Positions 34,627 to 41,981 of a stretch of DNA of 64,000 nt are shown in pieces. Made by a program: the position numbers and the translations under genes. The notes beneath the pieces are model-generated. The model did no database searches and was not told where the DNA came from. It worked only from the letters and a program-made list of their open reading frames with translations. The DNA comes from an uncultured Thermoanaerobaculum sp. (GTDB taxonomy: Bacteria; Acidobacteriota; Thermoanaerobaculia; Thermoanaerobaculales; Thermoanaerobaculaceae): assembly GCA_937934115.1 (NCBI GenBank), contig CALHAH010000035.1, positions 39,056-103,055 on the forward strand, read 5' to 3'. Position 1 is the stretch's first letter. Each line of letters begins with the position of its first letter.

Positions 34627-36076
34627 TGCCACCATTGCCCTGGTAGTGGCGGCCTATATGGCAGCTCTCTTGGCCCTAGGGTGGCTTGCAGCGCGTCTTG
34701 CCCGCTCCCCCGAGGATTTCTTCCTTGCTGGCCGTTCCTTAGGGGCTTGGGTCACGGCCATTTCCTCCACCGCTGCTTCGGAATCGGGGTGGGTGGTGCT
34801 TGGAGCCGTGGGTATGGCCTACACCGGCGGTGTAAGCGCTTTCTGGTTCGCTCCAGGGTGCCTCGCGGGGTACTTGGTGAACCTTTACCTGGTGGCCCCA
34901 GCCTTGCGACGGGAAAGCGCCCGAACGGGAGCCCTGACGCTGCCAGATTACTTGGCCTTCCGCTATCCATCTCATGCTGTCAGCTTGCGCATAGCGTCGG
35001 TGACGGTGATCTTGCTTTGCCTTGCCGGTTACGTGGCTGCGCAAATGACGGCCACCGGCAAGGCCATGGAAGCCATCTTGGGGCTTCCGTATCGCACCGG
35101 CATCATTCTCGGTGGCTTGGTGATTGTGGCATACACCTTTTTCGGTGGTTTTCGCGCCGTGTCGTGGACCGATTTTCTTCAAGGTTTGGTCATGGTCTTG
35201 GCACTGGTGGGTATGCCGCTTCTGGCCATGGCTGCGGTGGGTGGGTACGGCCTGCTTTTGATTAGGTTGCGCGAGGTAGACCCAGCCTTGGTCTCGATCA
35301 CCGGCGAAAAAAGCGGGAGCGCCTTGGCCTCGTTCTTGGTGGGGATGCTGGGTATAGGGCTGGGGTACCCTGGGCAGCCGCACGTGCTTACCCGTTACAT
35401 GGCCGCAGCTTCCCATCAAAAGATCCGGCAAAGCCAAATCATTGCCATGGTGTGGGGGGTTCTGGTCTTTTACGGGGCAGGTTTCCTCGGCCTTGCGGGT
35501 CGCCTTCTGATGCCCGAGCTAGCCACTTCTGGCGACCCCGAGCAGCTTTTTCCCCTGCTCGCCAAGACCATGCTTCCTCCCTTAGTGGCAGGCGTGATGC
35601 TAGCGGCCATTCTTTCCGCCATTATGTCCACGGTTTCCTCGCAGTTGTTGGTGGCCGCTTCCGCTACCTCCCGGGATCTCGTGGAGCAGGTGTTGGGCGC
35701 CACCAAATCGGGGAAGGCCTCGGTGCTTGCCGGTCGCCTGTCGGTTTTGGCTCTGGGCTTGGCAGCTGTGCTGGTGGCCGTAGGTGAGGTGCGCGTGGTC
35801 TTTTGGTTTGTGCTCTTCGCATGGTCGGGCCTGGGCGCGGCTTTCGGACCAGTGGTGCTTGGCTCGCTTTTTGGAAAGAAACTCACAGGCGGTGGGGCCC
35901 TAGCCGGGATCATCACGGGATTTACGGTCACCGTGGTCTGGAAGGTGGCAGGCCTTTCCCATTCGGTTATGTACGAGTTACCCCCCGCCTTTGCCCTTGC
36001 CGCGGCCGTTGCTTGGGTGGTGAGTCGTTGGGAAAGAAAACGGGAAAACGTGCTGGCACCAAATGACAATTCCTAA
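34616..36076 (+). CDS. Sodium/solute symporter (SSS family, PutP-like)
   Basis: A 486-residue inner-membrane symporter with about 13 hydrophobic segments. The family signatures are present: DFFLAGRSLGAWVTAISSTAAS at the start, AYTFFGGFRAVSWTDFLQG in the helix 5-6 region and LAAILSAIMSTVSSQLLVA (sodium-site helix 8). The order and spacing match PutP/proline symporters, though the substrate could be another amino or organic acid. ATG 34616 follows AAGGGGG. A weak hairpin with TTTTTT (about 36174-36200) may end transcription. A sodium-driven importer fits the sodium-type ATP-synthase c subunit encoded at 57452. Confidence 0.92.
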   Translation: MAPDATIALVVAAYMAALLALGWLAARLARSPEDFFLAGRSLGAWVTAISSTAASESGWVVLGAVGMAYTGGVSAFWFAPGCLAGYLVNLYLVAPALRRESARTGALTLPDYLAFRYPSHAVSLRIASVTVILLCLAGYVAAQMTATGKAMEAILGLPYRTGIILGGLVIVAYTFFGGFRAVSWTDFLQGLVMVLALVGMPLLAMAAVGGYGLLLIRLREVDPALVSITGEKSGSALASFLVGMLGIGLGYPGQPHVLTRYMAAASHQKIRQSQIIAMVWGVLVFYGAGFLGLAGRLLMPELATSGDPEQLFPLLAKTMLPPLVAGVMLAAILSAIMSTVSSQLLVAASATSRDLVEQVLGATKSGKASVLAGRLSVLALGLAAVLVAVGEVRVVFWFVLFAWSGLGAAFGPVVLGSLFGKKLTGGGALAGIITGFTVTVVWKVAGLSHSVMYELPPAFALAAAVAWVVSRWERKRENVLAPNDNS

Positions 36077-36255
36077 GCCGCAGGCCGCAAGCTCAACGCT
36101 TTAGGTCCGGCAGCGGCATCCAAGGCGCAGGATCGCTGTTGTGAGCTCCGGGGCAGGGTGACAGCAAAACACGGGGAAGCCGCATTCCCGCGCGTTTTTT
36201 CTGCACCGGCCCCACAGGCGCAACGCAAGCTCCACCGCCTGTGGCCTCACGGGCC

Positions 36256-36278
36256 AAAAAAAATCTCGCCCCGCGAGA
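36256..36278 (-). terminator. Terminator of the initiator tRNA gene
   Basis: Reading the minus strand, TCTCGC, loop GGG, GCGAGA is followed by eight T residues, starting 5 bp after the tRNA CCA end. Confidence 0.92.
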
Positions 36279-36283
36279 CAAAC

Positions 36284-36360
<77 letters not shown>

Positions 36361-36371
36361 CCGCAACGTGT

Positions 36372-36399
36372 ATTGTAGTCCCGCTAAACCAAATGTCAA
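36372..36399 (-). promoter_or_regulatory. Promoter of the initiator tRNA gene
   Basis: TTGACA (36399-36394), 16-bp spacer, TACAAT (36377-36372), starting 11 bp upstream of the tRNA. As the promoter of a highly expressed stable RNA it shows that TACAAT is the preferred housekeeping -10 of this organism. The -35 overlaps the PilZ gene's stop codon. Confidence 0.85.
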
Positions 36400-36743
36400 T
36401 GCGGTGGCGTGGGCTCGCTCGCCGCTAGCGCGTGCCGCAGTTTTTCTTGATCTTCCGCGGACATTGCCAGAAACTCCACACCAATGTCGTAACGGCCGTC
36501 CTCGCGCCGGCTTGCGTAAGCCACCCTCGCTTTGGCTTTGAGCACCAAGCCTCGGGCGGAGATCAGGAGCTCAACGGTTTCCTCCAACCCCAGCGACTGC
36601 GGGTGAATGAAAAGGCACCCTCCCTGACCCACTACCTCGGTCTTGGCCAGGTTTTCCGTTTCCTGGGGCCCTAGGTGGCGAACCAGCACCGCAAACTCGG
36701 CGGGAAACCGAACGAAGCGCCGACGGTCCCGACCCTCCTCCAT
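36396..36743 (-). CDS. PilZ-domain protein
   Basis: A 115-residue single-domain PilZ protein, the common cyclic-di-GMP receptor fold. The N-terminal Arg cluster (RDRRRFVRFPAEF) holds the RxxxR motif. The second ligand motif (usually D/NxSxxG) is altered to VGQGGCLF, so nucleotide affinity may be changed. The C-terminal strands (VAYASRREDGRYDIGVEFL) are typical. ATG 36743 is used, with a possible GTG at 36752. It is transcribed divergently from the GAF-GGDEF gene 89 bp away, suggesting a shared cyclic-di-GMP role. Confidence 0.82.
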   Translation of the reverse strand: MEEGRDRRRFVRFPAEFAVLVRHLGPQETENLAKTEVVGQGGCLFIHPQSLGLEETVELLISARGLVLKAKARVAYASRREDGRYDIGVEFLAMSAEDQEKLRHALAASEPTPPH

Positions 36744-36819
36744 GTCTCGCACCCTCGCTTTCCCCTGCTTTAAAGAATAAGTCCTGACCTACGAAAAGCA
36801 AAGCCCCTGGTACCTGCGG

Positions 36820-36825
36820 TAGACT
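36820..36825 (+). promoter_or_regulatory. -10 element of the GAF-GGDEF gene, leaderless type
   Basis: TAGACT ends 6 nt before GTG 36832, and no Shine-Dalgarno site fits in the gap. Confidence 0.45.
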
Positions 36826-36831
36826 GTTAGT

Positions 36832-37959
36832 GTGGACGAAGTAGCCAACCAAGTTTACGTTTTGCCTCCCACGCAATTGGAAGCGTTTATCGAACGCTAT
36901 CGTCGGGACACCGGCGTTCCCGAGGTCATGCCCCCAGCAAGCTTTTTCCAGGAGGTTTTGCAGCGCGCCAACGCCTTCGTCCCTTCGGAAGCTGGCTCCC
37001 TGCTTTTTGATAACCCCTTCGAGCGTTCACCCGAAGGTACGGCGCCTTTCCTCTACTTCGTCGCCGCCTTCGGACCTGCTGCCGCCACGCTTTTGGGCCA
37101 GCGCATTGCGGTAATGGAGGGGGTTGCGGGCTTCGTGTATCGCACTGGGCTGCCGTACCTTGTTCCGGACGTCTTCAGCGATCCAAATTTTTGCCCTCGC
37201 TTTGATGAAAAGGTGGCCTACCGCACCCGCACGTTGCTCGCGGTCCCCATTCGCTTAGGCACCACCGTGTGCGGGGTCTTGGAGCTTGTGAACCGCTTGG
37301 ACGGGTCCCCCTTCAACGAGAGGGACAAAGACCTCCTCAGCATCTTCGCCGCGTACACCGCCGTTTCTCTGCAAAACCTGCTGGACGCCCGGCGTGCGGG
37401 AGAAGCTGCCCGCTCCGATGACCTTACGGGTCTAGCCAACGACCGGCATTTTCACCGGCGACTGGCTGAAGATTTGGAGCGAGCGGACGCCACCGGCAGC
37501 CGTGTGGCACTGCTGTTCTTAGACCTGGACAACTTTAAGAGCGTCAACGATACCCACGGTCATCTGGCGGGGAGCCAGGTGCTGAAAGAGGTAGGGTACG
37601 TATTACGCAGGACCGTGCGCCTTCCGGGGGTGACATTGGCGCGCTACGGCGGGGATGAATTCGTGGTCATCCTCCCCGGTCTGGACGTGGACGCCGCCGC
37701 CAAGGTAGCGGAAGAAATTCGGCAAGCCATCCGCAAACAGCCCTTCCTTCGCGGCCGGTTTTCCTGGGCTCCTGGCCCCGTGGAGTTCCAGGGCCCGCTC
37801 ACGTGCTCCGTGGGTGTGGCGGTTTACCCCGACCACGTGCCCCGGCAAGGTACGTCTGATCAGAAACGAAACCTTCTCCTCCGCGAGGCGGACCAAGCAA
37901 TGTACGTGGCCAAGAATTCCGGCAAGGATAAAGTGGTAATCGCCAGCACGCGAGCCTGA
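36832..37959 (+). CDS. GAF-GGDEF diguanylate cyclase
   Basis: A 375-residue cytoplasmic enzyme predicted to make cyclic-di-GMP. Residues about 35-185 are a GAF sensor domain (for example TLLAVPIRLGTTVCGVLELV). Residues about 200-370 are the GGDEF domain with DDLTGLANDRHF, LFLDLDNFKSVND and an intact active-site loop RYGGDEFVVILP. The RxxD inhibitory site usually found five residues upstream is absent, so product inhibition may be weak. The GTG start lies 6 nt after TAGACT. The GAF ligand is unknown. Genes for PilZ and HD-GYP proteins are nearby. Confidence 0.95.
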   Translation: MDEVANQVYVLPPTQLEAFIERYRRDTGVPEVMPPASFFQEVLQRANAFVPSEAGSLLFDNPFERSPEGTAPFLYFVAAFGPAAATLLGQRIAVMEGVAGFVYRTGLPYLVPDVFSDPNFCPRFDEKVAYRTRTLLAVPIRLGTTVCGVLELVNRLDGSPFNERDKDLLSIFAAYTAVSLQNLLDARRAGEAARSDDLTGLANDRHFHRRLAEDLERADATGSRVALLFLDLDNFKSVNDTHGHLAGSQVLKEVGYVLRRTVRLPGVTLARYGGDEFVVILPGLDVDAAAKVAEEIRQAIRKQPFLRGRFSWAPGPVEFQGPLTCSVGVAVYPDHVPRQGTSDQKRNLLLREADQAMYVAKNSGKDKVVIASTRA

Positions 37960-38034
37960 GCGTCAAAATGACACCCTGCCCGGTGATGGCTTTGCCCTGC
38001 CACGGGTGGCATACGACTTGCATCGAAACCACGT

Positions 38035-38050
38035 GCGGGTTCGAACCCGC
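38035..38050. promoter_or_regulatory. Perfect 16-bp palindrome before the HtrA gene
   Basis: GCGGGTTCGAACCCGC is a perfect palindrome ending 1 bp before the AAAGGAG ribosome-binding site of htrA. Its core resembles a tRNA T-arm, but no tRNA body surrounds it. It may be an operator or an RNA hairpin masking the ribosome-binding site. Confidence 0.45.
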
Positions 38051-38066
38051 GAAAGGAGTTTCCCGT

Positions 38067-39530
38067 ATGAGACCGAAACCAAAAAGCTGGTTGCTAGCGC
38101 TCGTGGCCGTGGGAACTGCGGGTTTTACCGCAGGTTTGGTGTTTACCGGGGGGTCCAACCTGTCCACCTCCAGCCAGGCCCAAACCGCGCCGGCAGCTCC
38201 AACCTCCACCTCCAACGCTTTCCCCGACTTTGCCAGCCTCGCCGAGCGCGCCATGCCGGCGGTGCTGGCGGTCACCACAGAAGACGTCATTTCGCCACGT
38301 GACATGCGGCGCATCCACCCGAACATGGATCCCTTCGAGTTTTTCTTTGGGCCCAGAATTCTGCCCCGCCAGAAGTCCATTGGGGCAGGAAGTGCGTTCT
38401 TCATATCCGCTGACGGGCTGGCGCTTACCAACAACCACGTGGTTGCCAAGGCGGAAAAAATTTTCGTATTTACCGATGACCGTACCCGGTTTGAAGCCAA
38501 GGTGGTGGGGCGCGATCCCGCCACGGATTTAGCGCTCATCAAAGTGCAAGGTAAAGGTCCCTTTGCGTTCTTGCCCCTCGGCGATTCCGACGCCCTGCGG
38601 GTGGGCGAGTGGGTCATGGCGGTGGGTAACCCCCTGGGGATCGGACAAACCGTGACCGTAGGGGTGGTGTCGGGGAAGGGTAGAACTTTGAACCTTTCGC
38701 GGACCACGATGTCTTTCGAAAACTTCATCCAAACCGACGCCGCCATTAACCGTGGCAACTCCGGTGGGCCTCTCATCAACCTCAAAGGCGAAGTGGTGGG
38801 CATCAACACCGCCATGAACGCCGGTGCCGAAAACATGGGGTTTGCCGTGCCGGTGAACACCGCCAAGGCCATCCTTCCCCAGCTGAAAGAGAAAGGTAAG
38901 GTGGTCCGTGGTTACCTTGGTGTGAACATTACCACCGTAAGCGCCGAGGATCAGGAAGCGTTCAACCTGCCTTCCCGGGAAGGGGCCCTGGTGCACGAGG
39001 TCATGGAAGGAAGCCCAGCAGAAAAAGCAGGGCTCAAGCATGGCGATGTCATCGTTGGCCTTAACGGCAAGGCCATTAAAAATCAGCGGGAGCTCATTGA
39101 CACCGTTGCATCCATGCCTCCAGGTACCAAGGTGGAGCTGGAAATCATCCGCGACGGCAAACGCAAGAAGCTCAGCGCTACCTTAGGTGAGCGCAAGGGT
39201 GACGATGCGTCGGAGGACCAAGGAAAGACTCCCCAAGAAGCGGCAGCTAAACTGGGGCTGGACGTTACCGACCTCAACGCCCGCCTACGACGCCAGTTTG
39301 ACATTCCCAACAACGTGGACGGGGTTTTGGTGCAAGATGTGGAGGACCTCTCGGTGGCCGATGAAGCCGGGATCGCACGCGGAGACGTGATCCTGGAAGT
39401 TAACGGCCAAGCAGTGGCATCGGCGGACGCATTCAATCAAAAGCTTGAGAAGCTGCGCTCAGGTCAAACCGTGCGGCTGTACCTTTACCGCCAAGGAAGC
39501 AAGCGTTTCGTGGTTCTTCGCATGCCGTAA
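38067..39530 (+). CDS. Periplasmic serine protease/chaperone, HtrA (DegP/DegQ) type
   Basis: A 487-residue Do-family quality-control protease. The N-terminus has a membrane/signal segment (SWLLALVAVGTAGFTAGLVF), then a Ser/Thr/Ala linker. The protease domain shows the triad His (TNNHVVAKA), Asp (TDLALIKV) and Ser (RGNSGGPLINL). Two PDZ domains follow (about 285-375, starting GYLGVNITTV, and about 395-485). ATG 38067 has AAAGGAG; an earlier in-frame start at 37968 lacks one. It ends at a 11-bp-stem hairpin. Neighbouring genes are two-component/cyclic-di-GMP genes, with no functional link visible. Confidence 0.95.
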   Translation: MRPKPKSWLLALVAVGTAGFTAGLVFTGGSNLSTSSQAQTAPAAPTSTSNAFPDFASLAERAMPAVLAVTTEDVISPRDMRRIHPNMDPFEFFFGPRILPRQKSIGAGSAFFISADGLALTNNHVVAKAEKIFVFTDDRTRFEAKVVGRDPATDLALIKVQGKGPFAFLPLGDSDALRVGEWVMAVGNPLGIGQTVTVGVVSGKGRTLNLSRTTMSFENFIQTDAAINRGNSGGPLINLKGEVVGINTAMNAGAENMGFAVPVNTAKAILPQLKEKGKVVRGYLGVNITTVSAEDQEAFNLPSREGALVHEVMEGSPAEKAGLKHGDVIVGLNGKAIKNQRELIDTVASMPPGTKVELEIIRDGKRKKLSATLGERKGDDASEDQGKTPQEAAAKLGLDVTDLNARLRRQFDIPNNVDGVLVQDVEDLSVADEAGIARGDVILEVNGQAVASADAFNQKLEKLRSGQTVRLYLYRQGSKRFVVLRMP

Positions 39531-39549
39531 AAAGCCCTCCTCCTTTCCC

Positions 39550-39575
39550 AAAGCCCCCGCCCCGGCGGGGGCTTT
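39550..39575 (+). terminator. Hairpin terminator after htrA
   Basis: AAAGCCCCCGC (39550-39560), loop CCCG and GCGGGGGCTTT (39565-39575) form a perfect 11-bp stem ending in TTT. The T run is short, so termination may be partial. Confidence 0.7.
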
Positions 39576-39619
39576 GTGTCTCCACCGGCAAAACGTAAAA
39601 TGGAAGGCGAGGAGAAACC

Positions 39620-40621
39620 ATGGCGAAAAGCGGGCGGGTACTCGTGGTCGATGACCAGCCAGCCAACACTGAGGCCTTGGCCCAAGCCCTCGGCCCCTTA
39701 GGCTACGAGGTGTGGCAAGCCCTCGATGGGCCCACAGCGCTTCTGCTCGCCAAAGAAAGGCTTCCCGATGTGATCCTCCTGGACCTCCTCATGCCCGGGA
39801 TGGATGGTTTTGAGGTTTGCCAAAAACTCAAAGAGGAACCGGAAACCCGCCTTTTGCCAGTGGTGGTGCTCACAGGCTTGGATTCCCGCGACGCTCGGCT
39901 AAAGGCATTGGAAGCGGGCGCCACGGATTTTTTGGCCAAACCTTTCGACCTCGTGGAGCTTGAGGTCCGGGTCCGCAACCTGGTCAACTACCGGCGGCTT
40001 ATACAGGACCTAGACGACGCCGAGCGCATGCTTTTTGCAGTGGCTCGCGCCGTGGAAGCCCGCGACGAGGGGACAGGCGAACACTGCGATCGTCTTTCCC
40101 ATTGGGCGGTGTGGCTTGGCCGGAAGCTGGGCCTCAACGAGGATGACCTAAAGGCCCTGCGCCGCGCCGGCTACCTTCACGATATTGGCAAAATCGGCAT
40201 TCCGGACGCCATCCTCCACAAACCCGGTCCCCTCACCCCCGAGGAGTGGCGAATCATGCGCTCCCATGTGGACATTGGGGTGGAGATTTGCGCGCCGTTG
40301 CGCACACTGCAGCCGGTGCTCCCCATCATTCGCCACCACCACGAGCGCCGGGACGGCTCTGGCTACCCCGATGGGCGCAAAGGAGATGAAATTCCTTTTT
40401 TGGCCCGGGTTTTTCAAGTGGTGGACGTGTACGATGCCTTGACCTCGACGCGCCCTTACCGCAAAGCCCTGCCCCCCACCGAAGCCATCCGCATCTTGCG
40501 TGAAGAAACCGCCCGCGGCTTTTGGGATCCCCAGGTAGTGGAGGTTTTTGCTCGTAGCGTCGAAGAAGAAGGGTTCGAGGTGTCGGCCATTGCCCTTGGC
40601 GGAAAGGCCAAGGTAGAGTAA
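39620..40621 (+). CDS. Response regulator with HD-GYP domain (RpfG-like)
   Basis: A 333-residue predicted cyclic-di-GMP phosphodiesterase controlled by phosphorylation. The receiver (1-120) has VLVVDDQPAN, acceptor Asp in VILLDLLMPG and Lys in DFLAKPFD. The HD-GYP domain (about 145-325) has the metal residues of HDIGKIGIPD, the HHHERRDGSGYPDG block with an intact GYP, and the later VDVYDALTSTRPYR. All catalytic motifs are present. TAAAAT (39596-39601) and GGCGAGGAG precede the ATG. No cognate histidine kinase is adjacent. With the GGDEF and PilZ genes nearby it completes a make-sense-break set. Confidence 0.95.
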   Translation: MAKSGRVLVVDDQPANTEALAQALGPLGYEVWQALDGPTALLLAKERLPDVILLDLLMPGMDGFEVCQKLKEEPETRLLPVVVLTGLDSRDARLKALEAGATDFLAKPFDLVELEVRVRNLVNYRRLIQDLDDAERMLFAVARAVEARDEGTGEHCDRLSHWAVWLGRKLGLNEDDLKALRRAGYLHDIGKIGIPDAILHKPGPLTPEEWRIMRSHVDIGVEICAPLRTLQPVLPIIRHHHERRDGSGYPDGRKGDEIPFLARVFQVVDVYDALTSTRPYRKALPPTEAIRILREETARGFWDPQVVEVFARSVEEEGFEVSAIALGGKAKVE

Positions 40622-40722
40622 AGTAGCATGGGCGCCGGCTCAGGCGCCGCCTCTTGTGTAGCTATTGTGCGGCTCCCGTTGCCCTGGCGAAAAACGCAAC
40701 GAGTGCCCAAGGAGCAGCCTGA
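40622..40722 (+). promoter_or_regulatory. Leader region of rho
   Basis: About 100 bp between the HD-GYP stop and rho. TAAAGT (40620-40625) is a possible -10. A 6-bp hairpin GGCGCC, loop GGCTCA, GGCGCC (40631-40648) follows, then AAGGAG before ATG 40723. Rho leaders are self-regulated in other bacteria; here that is only a possibility. Confidence 0.35.
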
Positions 40723-41925
40723 ATGGGTGAGACCGTAACGAACAATCAAGGAGTACCCGGAAGAGCGAGTCGACGAAGGCGTTGCCGCGGTGGAAAGCGA
40801 AAAAACCAGACCGCCAGCCTACGCCCCGTCGAGGGGTTTTTGCGCATCAACGAAGAGGGCCAAGGGTTTCTGGTGCAAGCCTCCCACCGCTTTGTCCCCC
40901 ATGCCACCGACCCTCTGGTGGACGCACGTCTTTTGGAGCGGTGGCGCCTGCAAAGTGGGCTCAAACTCGCCGGCGAAGCAGTTGCTACCAACGGCAACAA
41001 GCAGGTTTTGAGCCAGCTTACGGCCATCGAGGAACTGCCCCCCGAACAATACCGAGCGCACGCTATTCCCTTTTCCGAGCTCACGTCCATTGACCCCACG
41101 GAGCGTTTTTCCTTGGAAACCGCCCCTGAGGTCTTGGAGACGCGCGTCATCGAGCTTCTGGCCCCCATGGGCAAAGGCCAGCGCTGCCTCATCGTAGCTC
41201 CGCCCAAAACCGGCAAAACCACGCTTTTGCAACAGCTGGCCCACGCCATTGCCGTGAATCACCCAGAGGTGCACATATTCGTGCTCTTGGTGGATGAACG
41301 GCCGGAAGAGGTCACCGATTGGACCCGAAGCGTGGTGCGGGGCGAGGTCTTTGCCTCCTCTTCTGATCAGGATGCGGCATCGCACGTGGCCGTTGCCGAA
41401 ATGGTTTTGGAGCGAGCCCGGCGGTTGGTAGAGCTGGGACAAGACGTGGTGGTCTTCATGGACTCCCTGACCCGCTTGTCCCGGGCTTACAACAACCTGC
41501 AAAAAGGCTCGGGGCGCATCCTTTCCGGCGGTATTGACGCGCGCACCATGGAAAAGCCCCGGCGTTTTTTTGGCTCTGCCCGCAACGTGGAAGACGGCGG
41601 TTCGCTTACCATCGTGGCCACCTGTTTGGTGGATACGGGTTCCCGCATGGATGAGGTCATCTTTCAGGAGTTCAAGGGCACCGGCAACATGGAAATCGTG
41701 CTCACCCGCGATCTCTTCGCGCGTCGCATCTTTCCCTGCATTCACATAGCCAGCTCCGGCACCCGCAAGGAAGAAAAGCTTTACCCCAGGGAAGACGTGG
41801 AAAAGCTGTACCTCTTGCGTCGCGCTTTGGCCAGCCTTCCCAACCATGAAGCCATGCAGCTTTTGCTTTCCAAGCTCAGGCAGTACCCGAAAAACCGCGA
41901 TTTTCTTTCCAGCTTAAAGCCTTAA
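40723..41925 (+). CDS. rho: Transcription termination factor Rho
   Basis: Hexameric RNA helicase that ends transcription. The 400-residue product has a short, very basic N-terminus (GRASRRRRCRGGKRKN) and lacks the helical N-terminal subdomain of longer Rho proteins. The RNA-binding OB fold (VEGFLRINEEGQGFLV) is followed by P-loop APPKTGKTTLLQQ, the LVDERPEEVTDW block, Walker B VVVFMDSLTRLSRAYN and the Q/R-loop secondary site EKPRRFFGSARN. The canonical P-loop reads GPPKAGKT, so the first residue differs. AAGGAG precedes the ATG. A palindromic hairpin follows the stop but its T run serves the minus strand. Confidence 0.95.
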   Translation: MGETVTNNQGVPGRASRRRRCRGGKRKNQTASLRPVEGFLRINEEGQGFLVQASHRFVPHATDPLVDARLLERWRLQSGLKLAGEAVATNGNKQVLSQLTAIEELPPEQYRAHAIPFSELTSIDPTERFSLETAPEVLETRVIELLAPMGKGQRCLIVAPPKTGKTTLLQQLAHAIAVNHPEVHIFVLLVDERPEEVTDWTRSVVRGEVFASSSDQDAASHVAVAEMVLERARRLVELGQDVVVFMDSLTRLSRAYNNLQKGSGRILSGGIDARTMEKPRRFFGSARNVEDGGSLTIVATCLVDTGSRMDEVIFQEFKGTGNMEIVLTRDLFARRIFPCIHIASSGTRKEEKLYPREDVEKLYLLRRALASLPNHEAMQLLLSKLRQYPKNRDFLSSLKP

Positions 41926-41934
41926 ATAAAAGAA

Positions 41935-41957
41935 CCGCGGGCGCCGGGCGCCCGCGG
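41935..41957 (-). terminator. Hairpin terminator shared between rho and the pseudokinase-TonB gene
   Basis: CCGCGGGCGC, 3-nt loop, GCGCCCGCGG forms a 10-bp stem. On the minus strand it is followed by TTCTTTTATTT, fitting termination of the gene ending at 41982. On the plus strand no T run follows. Confidence 0.75.
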
Positions 41958-41981
41958 AAGGTAAAGGTTTCGGGCTGCCAC

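Noticed and set aside
38035..38050. Partial tRNA gene or attachment site
   Set aside because: Only the T-arm-like palindrome is present; no acceptor, D or anticodon arm and no integrase nearby.
41935..41957. Intrinsic terminator for rho on the plus strand
   Set aside because: No T run follows on the plus strand; the minus-strand reading fits better.
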